NCBI RefSeq assembly: GCF_008728515.1
Contig: NC_044984.1
Location: 87,963,181-88,027,180 of the forward strand
Length of the DNA stretch: 64,000 nt
DNA from: Papio anubis
Taxonomy: Eukaryota > Chordata > Mammalia > Primates > Cercopithecidae
Direction: 5' to 3'
The translations under genes were made by a program, and so were the position numbers. The notes beneath the pieces were generated by a model. The model had not been told where the DNA came from. It did not search any database and saw only the letters and a list, made by a program, of their open reading frames with translations. Positions 1 through 10,496 of this stretch are shown here, in pieces; position 1 is the first letter of the stretch; each line of letters starts with the position of its first letter.

Positions 1-353
1 CCTCCGCTACCTTTTCTTTCACATCTCAGACATCTTGGAGGGCCTCTGTTTCTTGAAAGAGGTGGTGGTCTCCACCTACCACCACTTTCAAAAGATGGTT
101 CCTTGGCTTGCTCTACTTGAATTGCTTTTCCATCCAAAGACTTTCCATTCATCTCATTGGCAGCATTGTTAGCATCTGCAGGGCTCTCAAAAGTAATCAG
201 TGCAAAGTCTCTTGACTTGATTTCCCCATCCTTCATCAAAAGAACTTCCACTATGTGGCCGTATTTCCCAAATACTGCTTCAAGAGCCTTTCCATTGGGT
301 TCTGTATTAAGGCCACCTATAAACAGCTTGCCAGGTGAATCTGCTTCCACAAA
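1..353 (-). pseudogene. RBMX: RBMX (hnRNP G)-derived retropseudogene, 5' part, runs off the window
   Basis: Read on the minus strand from 353 down to 1, this encodes an intronless RNA-recognition motif closely matching RBMX, an X-linked nuclear RNA-binding splicing regulator. The RNP2 motif reads LFIGGLN near the start. The RNP1 motif reads RDFALITF where the family has RGFAFVTF. The ADAxxAAxEMNGKSLDGKAI segment and the start of the RG/P-rich tail (PPPLSRNRGPPR) follow. The frame is open for about 117 codons to the window edge, but the expected start ATG is TTT (351-353), and the conserved RNP1 glycine and an aromatic residue are lost. The parent gene has introns and this copy has none, so it is a processed copy. 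A short-lived retrogene using another start cannot be excluded, because the remainder lies outside the window. Confidence 0.87.
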
Positions 354-442
354 TTTGCTCCTTTTCCAGATTTTCTGAGATCTTGCCTTTATGCTTCCCC
401 GGGTAATCACTAAACTAATCTAAATGTCTCTTTATATGTAAG

Positions 443-487
<45 letters not shown>
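443..487. repeat. (CA)n microsatellite
   Basis: A run of about 18 CA dinucleotides with flanking TA/CA interruptions, just upstream of the RBMX-like copy. It is likely polymorphic in length. Confidence 0.95.
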
Positions 488-1255
488 CTATCCTATGGGT
501 TCTGCTTCTCTGAAGAACCTTGTCTAATACAATTAGTGAGGTTACCTAGGTCAAATGTTTATTGGTCATCTGTATTTCATTTCATCTTATTCCCTTCCAC
601 CTTCCATTTCCTCCTTCCTCTTCCTCCTCCTTTCCCTCTCTTTCTTTTTGTTCTTTGCCCAGATCTTTTTTTAGATCCTCTCTGTGAACAGGCATCCCCC
701 AAAGTGAGGGGCTCTGGCCTATGTTCCCTAATTTGCTAGGAGTGAAGAGCCTTTTTGACTAGGGACTTCTACTACCAGTGAGATTGTACGAATAAATACA
801 TTAAATAAATAAAGCTAAGTAATGGAGAAGGCTGCTTAGTTATGGGAACTGACTTTCAAAACCAGTTCCTCCTTCATTTATCAGTTAACCACCGAATGCA
901 GAATTTCCTGTTGTTCCTTTTTTTTTCCTTTCCTTCATAGCAAGTGATGTCATCACAGCTACCTAGAAGAACAATTTCCCACAATGATGGAGGTTCTTTG
1001 ATGTCACTGGGATTACAAAAGCCAGCAAAAAAATTTGCTATCAGTATTTGTTGCCAGAAATTACAAAGCAAATTAATTTCAAGCTTTCTGGGAAAGAAAC
1101 CCTTCAGTGAAAGTAAACATTTAAGAAATTATTATTATACAAGGAAATTTTGTCCTTTATCTGCCAGAGACAGAATGCCTGCAACCTCAAGGTACTAAAT
1201 AAACAGGCCTGGTATAAGAGAGAGTTCTATTTTGGGGATATTTAGTGGGCTAAGT
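488..1255. other. Unassigned intergenic DNA
   Basis: No gene or confident repeat is seen. It contains a pyrimidine-rich stretch (about 590-660, TTCC/CTCC runs). The short open frames here have no recognisable domain. Confidence 0.6.
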
Positions 1256-1263
1256 ATCTGTGC

Positions 1264-1599
1264 CAGCGGTCCCCAACCTTTTTGGCACCAGGGACCTATT
1301 TCATGGAAGATCATTTTTCCACAGACTGGGGTGGGGGATGGTTTGGGGATGAAATGGTTTCACCTTAGATCATCACACATTAGATTCTCATAAGCAGCGG
1401 GCAACCTAGATCCCTCACATGTTCAGTTCACAATAGGGTTCGTGCTCCCAAGAGAATCTAGTGGCACCACTGATCTGACAGGAAGCCACGCTCAGGTGGT
1501 AATGATCGCTCACTGGCTGCTCAATTCCTGCTGTGTGGTCTGGTTTCTAGCAGGCCATGGACAGGTACTGGTCCGCAGCCGCGGGAATGGAGACTCCTG
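1264..1599 (-). mobile_element. MER1-type hAT-Charlie DNA transposon (non-autonomous)
   Basis: The ends read CAGCGGTCCCCAACC and, at the far side, the related inverted terminus ending GACTCCTG. The interior holds the typical ATTAGATTCTCAT and CTGATCTGACAGGA blocks. An 8-bp target-site duplication flanks it: ATCTGTGC at 1256-1263 and ATCTATGC at 1600-1607, one mismatch. That length is standard for hAT elements. It is a fossil with no transposase. Confidence 0.88.
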
Positions 1600-1880
1600 A
1601 TCTATGCCAAAATGCTGACTATCTTCAGATTGGCTAGCTTGGTAACTGGACTATTTTTCAAGCAACCAGACTTCTCCTGATGAAGCTTTGAAGTGTCTCG
1701 CTTTCTCTATCCTAGGTCAGATCTCCTGAACAGGGTCTCCTTTCCCTCTAATGGAAGTAGAGGTGCTAGTTTTCTGTGACTGCTGTAACAAATTACCACA
1801 AACTGGGGGGCTCGAAACCCCAGAAATTTATTCTCTCATAGTTCTGAGGCCAAAAGTCCAAACTCAAGGTGTCGGCAGGA

Positions 1881-1962
1881 CTGGCTCCCTCTGCAGCATG
1901 GCGGGAGAGTGAGTTCCACGCCTGGCTCCCTCTGCAGCACTGGGGGAGAGTGAGTTCCATGC
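1881..1962. repeat. 41-bp tandem duplication within the antisense MLT1
   Basis: Units 1881-1921 and 1922-1962 both begin CTGGCTCCCTCTGCAGCA and differ at only a few positions. The next bases (CTGGCTCC) start a truncated third copy. Confidence 0.9.
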
Positions 1963-2092
1963 CTGGCTCCTGTCTTCCGGAGGCTGCCACCATCCTTGGC
2001 ATTCCTTAGCTCGTAGGTGCATCCCTCTGATCTCTACCTCCATTTGCATGGCCCCTTCTCCATGTGTCTTCTCCCTTCTCTTCATGTCTCTT

Positions 2093-2410
2093 CTTTTTTT
2101 TTCTTTTTTCCTTTTTTTTTTTTTTTTTGAGTCAGGGTCTTGCTCTGTTGCCCAGGCTGGAGTGCAGTGACACTGTCATGGCTTATTGTAGCCTTAACTT
2201 CCCAGGCTCAGACGATCCTCCTGCCTCAGCACCCCGAGTAGCTAGGACCACAGACATGTGCCACAACGCCTGGCTGAATTTTCAATTTTTAGTAGAGATT
2301 GGGGGTCTCATTATGTTATCCAGGCTGGTTTTGAACTCCTCAGCTAAAGCAATCCTCCTGCCTCAGCCTCCCAAAGTGCTGGGATTACAGGCGTGAGCTA
2401 CTATGCCTGG
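2093..2410 (-). mobile_element. Alu SINE, antisense
   Basis: An oligo-T tract leads into the reverse-complement Alu body and ends GCCTGG. The target-site duplication is TCATGTCTCTT (2082-2092) and TCATGTGTCTT (2411-2421). It is inserted in the antisense MLT1. Confidence 0.95.
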
Positions 2411-2661
2411 TCATGTGTCTTTTATGGTGATACTTACCATTGGATTTAGGGCCCACTCTAACCAGGATGTTAGATCATATTCTCAGGTGAAAGGGGTTAG
2501 GGCATGGACATATCTTTTTATGCCACAATTTAACCCACTACAGTGGATAAGGGTTTATGACCGCCTGGCCCCATCTTCTCCCAGAGGTGATGGTGACTCT
2601 TGAGAGCTGACTCTTTCAAGTGGTGGCATGTGGAATCTTCACAAGTTCATTCATTCATTAC

Positions 2662-3385
2662 TGTAATGGGCTGAATTGTGTTCTCCCACTGCTCTCAAAG
2701 TCATATCTTGAAGTCCTAACTCAACACCCAGTACCTCAGAATGTGACTGTATTTAGAGGTGGGGCCTGTATTAGTCCATTTTTATGCTGCTGATAAAGAC
2801 ATACCTAAGACTGGGCAATTTATAAAGAAAAAGAGGCTTAATGGACTCACAGTTCCACATGGCTGGGGAATGCCTCACAATCACGGGGGAAGGCAAAAGG
2901 CACATCTTACAACACAGCAGACAAAACAGAATGAGAACAAAGTGAAAGGGGTTCCCCCTTATAAAACCACCAGATCTCGTGAGACTTATTCAATACCGTG
3001 AGAACAGTATGGGGGAAACTCCTCCCATGATTCAATTATCTCCCATGGGGTCCCTACAACAGGTGGGAATTATGAGAGCTACAATTCAAGATGAGATTTG
3101 GGTGGGGACACAGCCGAACCATATCAAGGTCTTTAAATTGGTATTAAGGTTAAATGAGGTCATTGGGGTGGGCCCTGATGCAACATGACTGGCGTCCTTA
3201 TAAGAGGGGGAGATGAGGAGAAGGCAGCCATCTGCAAACCAGGGAGAGAGAACTCAGAAGAAATCAATGCTGCCAACAACTTGATCTCAGACTTCTAGCC
3301 TCCAGGACTATGACAAAGTATATTTCTGTTGTTGAAGCCACTCAGTCTGTGGTACTTTGTTACAGCAGCCCTTGGGAACTAGTGC
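2662..3385 (+). mobile_element. MLT1-type MaLR LTR, sense, split by a THE1/MST LTR
   Basis: It begins TGTAATGGGCTGAATTGTGTTC, typical of the MLT1 5' end. It resumes after the nested LTR with TTAAATGAGGTCATTGGGGTGG, CTTATAAGAGGGGGAGA and the 3' block TTTCTGTTGTTGAAGCCACTC through CAGCAGCCC to an AGTGCA end. It sits only 120 bp from the antisense MLT1 at 1764-2542. Confidence 0.85.
2767..3126 (+). mobile_element. THE1/MSTA-like solo LTR (360 bp) nested in MLT1
   Basis: It starts TGTATTAGTCCATTTTTATG and ends GGGGACACAGCCGAACCATATCA-type, the standard THE1/MST termini. The flanks are GGGCC (2762-2766) and AGGTC (3127-3131), compatible with a decayed 5-bp duplication. It splits MLT1 exactly within the GGGGCC/TTTAAA block of that LTR. 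Confidence 0.88.
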
Positions 3386-3679
3386 AGTTGCTAAGAACCC
3401 ACTCTCTGCCACATCTTCCACAAGGCAGAGGCACATCCTGCCTGGGGACTAGCTGTGAGTCTGGAGATAATTACCATTTTAGTCCAGATAGCCCACCAAC
3501 TGCCCCCAGAGCAGGACTATTTGTTTCTTACTAACATCTCAGTGATATGGTTTATTATTCTAAAGATTTGAGTGTAAACAAGGGTTTATTATGTCTTCAA
3601 ATATAAAAAGCTACAGTAAACAGCTGATTTTTGAAAGTATAATGAGGAAGATGCCATAGAAACTGTGAAAGGGTTCAGT

Positions 3680-4280
3680 GAAACTAGAGGAGTCCACCCA
3701 GGCTTAGACAATGCGATGTTTAAACTGGGATCAAAAATGAATAAATCACGGGTGAGCGAGGAGGAATGTTCCAGTCAGGGAAAAGTAAAAGTCTAAAGAA
3801 AGCCTGAGCAACGTGGTGAAATCCTGCCTCTAGGAAAAACACAAAAAATTAGCTGGGCGTGGTGGTGCACCTGTTGTTCCAGCCACTCAGGAGGCTGAAG
3901 TGAGAGGATTGTTTAAGACGGGGAGGTGGGGAGTGCACTGAGCTGTGATTGCACCACTGCACTCCATCCTGGGTGACAGAGTCAGAACCTGTCTCAAAAA
4001 AAAAAAAAAAAAAAAGAAAAAGTGTAAAGCAGAAAAATGCTCAAAAAACTAGAGAAAGCTGCAGAGGTAGACTGGGCCATATTGTGAAAGGACAATGAGA
4101 AGACGCCAAAGGGTTTTGGGCAGGGATGTTCTTATTGGAAAGATCATTCTGACTAAAGTGTGGAGCCAGAGTTAGACAGGGGAAGACTAGAACCAGGAGA
4201 CTCAGTTAGGAGGCTGTCCCAGGGGTCTGCGAAGGGGGATCGTGGATGGGGTGAGAGATTGAGTGCAGATGGAGAGAAAT
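3680..4280 (-). mobile_element. L2 LINE relic, antisense, with an Alu insertion
   Basis: The flanks of the Alu at 3797-4020 read like the reverse complement of L2: GGAATGTTCCAGTCAGGGA, then TGGGCCATATTGTGAAAGGAC, GGGTTTTGGGCAGGGATG, AGATCATTCTGACT and AGTTAGGAGGCTGT. It is highly diverged. Confidence 0.55.
3797..4020 (+). mobile_element. 5'-truncated Alu SINE, sense
   Basis: It starts inside the Alu left arm (GCCTGAGCAACGTGGTGAAA) and continues through AGCTGGGCGTGGTGG and CACTGCACTCCATCCTGGG to an A tail at about 3997-4020. Confidence 0.92.
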
Positions 4281-5192
4281 GGAAGAATTAGATATTTAGG
4301 AAGTTGAAGAAAACACATTTCCTCATTAGTTCAGTGTCGAAGGGTTGAGGAGGAGCAAGGAGTTAAGTATGATTTGGATAATTTGATGGGTAATGAGTCT
4401 TTCACTTTGGGGAATATTGGGGATGCTTATGGGGGAAGGGATTGTATTTATCAGGATTTCCATGGTTGCAAGTGACAGAAACTGATTTCAAATAATTTAA
4501 GGATAAAGGACTGATGTGAAGAAACAGAGCTGCTCCACCCTCTTTATTTCTCTTTTTAAAATTTTCACTTCTCTCGGTGTGTTGGCCTCACTCTTTCCTA
4601 CTGCAGACTTGCTTCCTCCAGGCAATGGAGAGAAGGTGGTATTGTTGCAACTTGACATTTACATCTTCCCAGCTCAGGGACTCCAGGAGAGAGAGATTTT
4701 TTCTCCCAGCATCTTAGTTTGAATTTCACTGTGCAAGGTTTAGCCCCATCCAATTTTAACATTTCTGAAATTGGAAGCATCTTTTAATAGATGGCATCTT
4801 CCTTTTTTGTTGTTCCAATTGGCAGTATTATTTCTTAGTGATGGATAAAATAATAGTGTTTCTTACTGTAATGGAGTCTTAGATGTAATGAAATCCATAT
4901 AAAATTTTAGAGAAGGGCTCTGATTGGTTTGGTGTGTGTCATTGACTGTCCCTGGGCCAATCATGGTGACCCAAGAGATAGGGGAGTATGATGATCAGTA
5001 CTGGGATACAGGCCCATCCCTGTGGCCAGTGCTATAGGGTGCTATGATTGAAAATCCCGTCTGAACTACACTTAGCAGGGAGTGGCAGTTACTGCAAATA
5101 ACACATGAAGCTGCTCAGGCCCAAACACACGATGACGAGTGCTTGAGAAAACAGTGAGTTCAATGTAGACTGGTGGCTAAGCTGGCTGGTGA
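4281..5192. other. Unassigned intergenic DNA
   Basis: No gene or confident repeat is seen, apart from a possible diverged repeat near 4440-4510 (GGTTGCAAGTGACAGAAAC). Confidence 0.5.
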
Positions 5193-5246
5193 GATACTGT
5201 ATTAGTCTGTTCTCACACTGCCGTAAAGAATGACCTGAGAATGGGT

Positions 5247-5542
5247 TATTTATTTATTTGGAGATAGAGTCCCACTCTGTCACCCAGGCTGGAGTGCAGT
5301 GGCACAATCTTGGCTCACTGCAGCCTCCACCTCCTGGGTTCAAGCAATTCTTGTGCCTCAGCCTCCAGAGTAGCTGGGACTACAGGCGTGCACCACCATG
5401 CCCGACTAATTTTTGTATTTTTAGTAGAGACAGGGTCTCATCATGTTGGCCAGGCTGGTCTTGAACTCCTGACCTCACGTGATCCAACCGCCTTGGCCTC
5501 CCAAAGTGCTGAGATTACAGGCATGAGCCACCGTGCCCAGCC
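5247..5542 (-). mobile_element. Alu SINE, antisense, inside the MST LTR
   Basis: A TTTA-rich tail leads into a reverse-complement Alu ending CGTGCCCAGCC. The duplicated target is GAGAATGGGT (5237-5246) and GAGGCTGGGT (5543-5552). Confidence 0.95.
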
Positions 5543-5729
5543 GAGGCTGGGTACTTTATAAAGAAAAGAGGTTTAATTGACTCATGGTTCCACAGGATGC
5601 ACAGGAAGCATGGCTGGGGAGGCCTCAGGAAGCTTACAATCATGGTGGACGGTGAAGGGGAAGCAGGCATGTCTTACATGGCCAGAGAAGGAGGAAGAGC
5701 TAGAGAAGGGGGAAGTGCTACACACTTTT

Positions 5730-6019
5730 TTGTTGTTGTTTTTTGTTTTTTTGAGACAGAGTCTCAGTCTATCGCCAGGCTGGAGTGCCGTGGTGCGATC
5801 TCGGCTTACTGCAAGCTCCGACACCCTGGTTCAAGCAACTGCCTCAGCCTCCTAAGTAGCTGGGATTACAGGCACACACCCAGATAATTTTTGTATTTTT
5901 AGTAGAGATGGTGTTTCACCATGTTGACCTGGCTGGTCTCAAATTCTTGACCTCAGGTGATCCACTTGCCTCAGCCTCTCAAAGTGCTGGCATTATAGGC
6001 GTGAGTCACTGCGCCCAGC
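5730..6019 (-). mobile_element. Alu SINE, antisense, inside the MST LTR
   Basis: A TTG/T-rich tail leads into a reverse-complement Alu. The exact target duplication TGCTACACACTTTT lies at 5716-5729 and 6020-6033. Confidence 0.96.
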
Positions 6020-6446
6020 TGCTACACACTTTTATAAACAACCAGACCTTGTGAGAACTTACTCGTGAGAACGGCAAGGGGGAAATCTGCCCTCATGATC
6101 CAATCACCTCCCATCAGGCCCCTCTTCCAACGTTGAGTATTAAAATTCGATATGAGATTTGGGTGGGGACACAGACCCAAATCATATCAGATACCCAAAT
6201 GATGATGTCCCCTGCCCATTAAATTTGGCAGCAAATTTGTCACCTTCAACTTCACTGAGAACATTTTCAATAGAGTGCAGGGCAGGAGGCCAGCTAAAGG
6301 GAGTTGAGGAATGAATGAGAATTGAGGAAAATGAGGTAGGGTGGTCAGAAGTCAAAGAGAATTAAGGTTTGTGTGGGGACATTCTCTGCATTGAGGACAG
6401 AATTGCCCATGCAGCCCTGCAGGGCCCAAGGCAATGCCCTAGAGCA

Positions 6447-6613
6447 GCAGTTCTCAAAGATCATCAGCAGCCACCACCTGGGATTTACTAGAAAAGCCAA
6501 TTTTGGGAACCCACCCAAGACCTACCGAATCAGAAACTCCAAGGTGAGGTACTGTGATCTGTGTTTTAACAAGCACTCCAGGTGATTTGGATGCAGGCTA
6601 AAGTTTGAGAACT
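6447..6613 (+). mobile_element. MER5A-type hAT-Charlie element
   Basis: It reads CAGCAGTTCTCAAAGATC at the start, ATCAGAAACTCCAAGG and GTGTTTTAACAAGCACTCC in the middle, and AAAGTTTGAGAACTAG at the end, matching the MER5A inverted-repeat structure. Confidence 0.8.
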
Positions 6614-7377
6614 AGGGCCTTAGGACTAGGTTTTTATGGAGCTGAACTATATTATCTGTCTCAGGGAGACAAATGTGTGTGTTGTTAACATGTTTACTTC
6701 AACTGGGCTTGCTGGAAGCAAAAAATCTGATTTGAGTAGGGGGTAAGGGCACAGATTTCTATACAGCAATCAAATGAGAAAAAGGACTGTTGCCTTTCCA
6801 GGGCAGGGTCACTGCTGTCTGAGTATGAAATCCACCTGTTTGGGTTTTTCAAGCAGATGAGCAATTCGACATCTTTCCACTCCTCTGAGCAACACAGTGT
6901 TAAGTGGATCTCTTGAAGGATGAGCCTGGTGCTTGGCTGAAGCTGTCACAAAGTGGCATTTCTCACAGTATTTGCAGAGGCCCTGGGAAATGTTAACTGG
7001 AGACTCAGTTTGCTCTTTGATTTCAGTCTTTATGGGTGAAAACCTTTCTCAAATGCATCTGTCTTTTTGCTACTCTAGAGGCTAGAATAAAATCCAAAAG
7101 AGCAAAGTTTGTGAAAGATTTTTTTTATCTTCACAAATCAGAATGGGTTTAAGATGTAGCTCTCTAATGTCACTCTTACTTGCATTCTGATTTGCTTTCT
7201 TGAGAGAAAGAGATTGGGATGCTTGGAGTTCCTGCTGGCTGCTGGGATTTGCATGTGATCCCCGACATACAGTGTCTGTGACACACGCTGGTATGCGTGT
7301 CTGTAGCTGAGGTCCTATTAATAGCTGATACATGAATGTCATTTGTTGGGTGGGCAGATACAGGAAGTGTGGCACCA
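6614..7377. other. Unassigned intergenic DNA
   Basis: No gene is seen. A 98-codon antisense frame at 7082-7378 has no recognisable domain and is probably chance. Confidence 0.55.
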
Positions 7378-7468
7378 TGTAAATTCTATGAAGACAGGGC
7401 TGGTCGATTCAATGTTTTATCCCCGATACCTAGAATAGCACACAATACATGTGTTGAATGAATGAAAA
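7378..7468 (+). mobile_element. L2 LINE 3' end, sense
   Basis: TCTATGAAGACAGGG, TATCCCCGATACCTAGAA and GTTGAATGAATGAA match the diverged L2 3' terminus. Confidence 0.65.
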
Positions 7469-7828
7469 AAATGATAATTATAATTGAATCCTGGATCACT
7501 CAGAAACCTACAGATTCAGGGTCACCAGTCTGAGCATTAATTCTCACCATCTGGGACCCTAAATATAGCATGTGTAGGCAGCACTGGCTGCATAATTTGT
7601 TGGGGCCAGTGCAGAATAAAAATGCAGAGCTTCTTGTTCAAAAATTAATAACTGTGAGACAGCATTAGCAGAGTATTCAGCCGAGCACGCGGCTCTTCCG
7701 AGTGTGGAGCCCGGTGCTCCTGCACAAGTCACACCCACGAAGCCAGCCCAGCAGGTAAGGAATGGGACAAAATTTTACCGATCCTGGTAATTTTCGGGAA
7801 ATGGCTTTTTTTCCCAGAAGTCCTTGAA
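7469..7828. other. Unassigned intergenic DNA
   Basis: No gene is seen. A small CpG-bearing patch (about 7680-7745, GAGCACGCGGCTCTTCCGAG) resembles an old repeat but could not be assigned. Confidence 0.5.
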
Positions 7829-7841
7829 ATGACCTTTTTAT

Positions 7842-8118
7842 TTTATTTTATTTTAAGATGGAATCTCACTCTGTCGCCCAAGCTGGAGTACAGTGGTGTG
7901 ATCTCAGCTCACTGCAACCTCTGCCTCCCGGGTACCTGGGATTACAGGTGCCCACCATGATGCCCAGCTATTATTATTATTATTGTAGTTTTAGTGGAGA
8001 TGGGGTTTCACTAAACTTAGTTGGCCCAGGCTGGTCTCGAACTCCTGACCTCAGGTGATCCACCTGCCTCGGCCTCCCAAAGTGCTAGGATTACAAGCAT
8101 GAGCCACTGTGCCCGGCC
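7842..8118 (-). mobile_element. Alu SINE, antisense
   Basis: A TTTTA-rich tail and reverse-complement Alu body end GTGCCCGGCC. The exact target duplication ATGACCTTTTTAT lies at 7829-7841 and 8119-8131. Part of the left arm is missing, and an ATT-repeat run lies at 7969-7983. Confidence 0.95.
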
Positions 8119-8131
8119 ATGACCTTTTTAT

Positions 8132-8794
8132 GTAGTTATTTTCTCCTTTTCCATGAAAAACAAGGCAACATTAAAAATGAAGTTTGTCTGTGATAGGATT
8201 GGATTATCCCAATTCTTTTCTTCCTCCTTGGAGTGTATCCTTTCTTTGCCATGTTGCTCTACAATGCCTCCTGCTGGAGAGATTGGAGTCTGTTTCCCCA
8301 CTTCCTCATGTTGGGCTGGATCGTGAGGCTTGCTTTGGCCAATGGAATGTCAGTGGGCATGATCGGAGGCTGTAAATGTGCCCATGTGGTTTGACTTTGC
8401 TTCTCAGGCTCTGTCCTTTACCATGAGAACTGTCCCCGGTAGCTGTTGGCTCAAGCAAATGACAGAAATATGGGGTAGACTTGATCCCAATCAGCTGCCC
8501 TAGCTAACTTGCAGACCTACATAGAAGGATGAAAAAGAAATGTTTTTGGTAAGCCAACAAGGTCTTGGAGTCTTTTGTTACACAGCATTTACATAACAGA
8601 AACATAAGAAGGTATCCTTCAGGAGGATCCTAGTAAATGAATATCAACTGTGTTTTTTTTAAATTTTGAGGATGCTGAAAAAGAACAAGAGAGACTAGAA
8701 AAAGAATCAAAATTAATGATGAATATTGGTATACAATCCTGCTCAAAAGATGGTTTAACATGATGCTCAAATCAAGTCAATAAGTCCTAAACAA
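8132..8794. other. Unassigned intergenic DNA
   Basis: No gene or confident repeat is seen. Confidence 0.5.
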
Positions 8795-8985
8795 ACTCAG
8801 TGCTAAGCACTTTGCAAGCTTTAATTCAAGTAATCCTCCCTGTAACACTATGAGTGAGGTTGCTAATATCATTGTCATTTTCAGTTATGGGAGCAAAAAA
8901 TCAGAGAGATGTAAGTAACTCAGCTAAGGCCACACAGCTTGGAAGTAGTGAAGCCAGGATCCTAACTCAGGTGGGATGGATCCAG
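8795..8985 (-). mobile_element. MIR SINE, antisense
   Basis: AGTGCTAAGCACTTTGCAAG, TCATTTTCAGTTATGGGAGC and GTAACTCAGCTAAGGCCACACAG-type blocks match reverse-complement MIR. Confidence 0.8.
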
Positions 8986-9033
8986 CGCTGCACACTTAAT
9001 CACCACGCCTTGCTACATTGCCATCTAAAAAAC

Positions 9034-9330
9034 AAGGGCAGGTGGCTCATGCCTGTAATCCCAGCACTTTGGGAGGCCAAGGTGGGCAGATCACTTGAGG
9101 CCAGGAGTTTGAGACCAGCCTGGGCAACGTGGTGAAACCCTATCTCTACAAAAAATACAAAAATTAGTCAGGCCTTGTGGCTTGCACCTGCGGTCCCAGC
9201 TACTTGGGATGCTGAGGCTGGAGAATCACTTGAGCCCAGGAAGAAGAGGTTGCAGTGAGCCGAGATCGCACCGCTGCACTCCAGCCTGAGCAGAAGTGAG
9301 ACCCTGTCTCAAAAATAAAAAGTAAAGGAA
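9034..9330 (+). mobile_element. Alu SINE, sense
   Basis: A complete dimeric Alu with GTGGCTCATGCCTGTAATCC, a second arm starting near 9170, and an A-rich tail ending about 9330. Confidence 0.94.
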
Positions 9331-10496
9331 GGTCCTGGGGAAATTCAAGGTACTTTTATCTGTGTCCTGAACTTGACTTGACTTCAGACCGCTTCTCCTT
9401 CTGCCTCCTCCTTGAAGATCAACTCAAATACCTGTTTCTTTGCTCTTGTCTTCACCCACACCTTGAGTTTGATGCCCGAGTAGATGATGCTCCCAACTCC
9501 CAGCAGCCCAAACTCCACTCTCCTTACCTAGCATGATGTGTCTGAGGAAACTGGGCCAATAATCCACTTGATTGCATAGCCCAGGGCTCTTTCTCGCGGG
9601 ATGTAGCTACCATTCCCAACCTTAGAACTGGCCCCACAAGAAGACCTTGAGATACAAAAGCCTTCAAGGTATGTGGGAAGGGTTTGCAAAAGGAGAATCA
9701 GGTTTATGGCTAAATGTCAGTAAGAACGCATGCCCCTGCCTTTCTACACTTCTCTGAATGCCCCTCAGCCAGGCTTCTTGGTGACTGTGTGGTGCCTGAG
9801 GCCATTCTTACAGCATGAATATATTAAAGCATGGTATAATCCAGACATTTGTCCTTCTCCCTCCAGGTCATTACATATGAGCAGGTCTCTTTGACAATGC
9901 TCTAATATGCCCTCAAGGAGGCTTCATTTATTTAGAGCTGCATACAGATTTTGAAGAGAATGTATTTAAGACAAGTAGAAAAAGAATCTTTCATTCTTAT
10001 TACAGATTATGTAAACTCCTAGCCAGATTCTAATTTCCTTGCTGATTCCAAACTTGCCAAGAGAGCTTTTTTTGGACATCATTAAATAGATCTTATTCTA
10101 GTTGTCTTTGTTTGTTTTTTAGAGATTGCAAGTACTCCATAGGTTTCCTTAAAGAAGCAGCAGGAGGAAGAGGCCTCATTTTTAGGAAAGCTTGCCTTAT
10201 GCTCGGGTAAAGGTGGACACATCAGCTGCTGGTGCATGGGCCGGCAGCGGAGAGGAACGATATTCACCAGAATTAACAGCTGGTCCAGAAAGGGTTCTGA
10301 ACAATCAGGGAGAGGCCCTGTTCCTGACCCATCTGCCAAGCAGATGGGCTGTGATCAGACTGGCTCATCAGAAGGGGAGCATCTCTTTCCCAAGAATCCC
10401 AGTCCAAGTTCCAAGCCTGCGCTGGGAGCCACCGTTGTTGGGTTGAACTGATCCAGAACATACGGTCTGAGAGTAGAAAGGGAAGCTTCCCTGCAG
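9331..10496. other. Unassigned intergenic DNA
   Basis: No gene is seen. Frames of 85, 84, 71 and 62 codons overlap on both strands at 10082-10461 without any recognisable motif. Confidence 0.5.

Larger units (their letters stand above)
1764..2542 (-). mobile_element. MLT1-type MaLR LTR, antisense, split by an Alu
   Basis: The sequence matches the reverse complement of the MLT1 LTR consensus: GCTGTAACAAATTACCACAAACTGG near one end, AAATTTATTCTCTCA, CAAGGTGTCGGCAGG, then TTTAGGGCCCACTCTAAC and a CCACTACA end. An Alu (2093-2410) interrupts it. An internal 41-bp tandem duplication lies at 1881-1962. It is a solo LTR relic of an ERVL-MaLR retrotransposon. Confidence 0.8.
5198..6189 (+). mobile_element. 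MST-type MaLR solo LTR carrying two Alu insertions
   Basis: It begins TGTATTAGTCTGTTCTCACA and ends with the family terminus CAAATCATATCA. A perfect 5-bp target-site duplication, GATAC, lies at 5193-5197 and 6190-6194. Without the Alus at 5247-5542 and 5730-6019, about 400 bp of LTR remains, in line with MSTA/MSTB length. Confidence 0.92.

Noticed and set aside
443..487. CRISPR-like or regulatory repeat array
   Set aside because: It is a simple CA dinucleotide microsatellite; no spaced repeats of CRISPR form exist anywhere in the window.
5258..6019. Several 60-100 codon frames resembling each other across the window
   Set aside because: They are translations of Alu elements, which give the same peptide-like strings wherever they occur.
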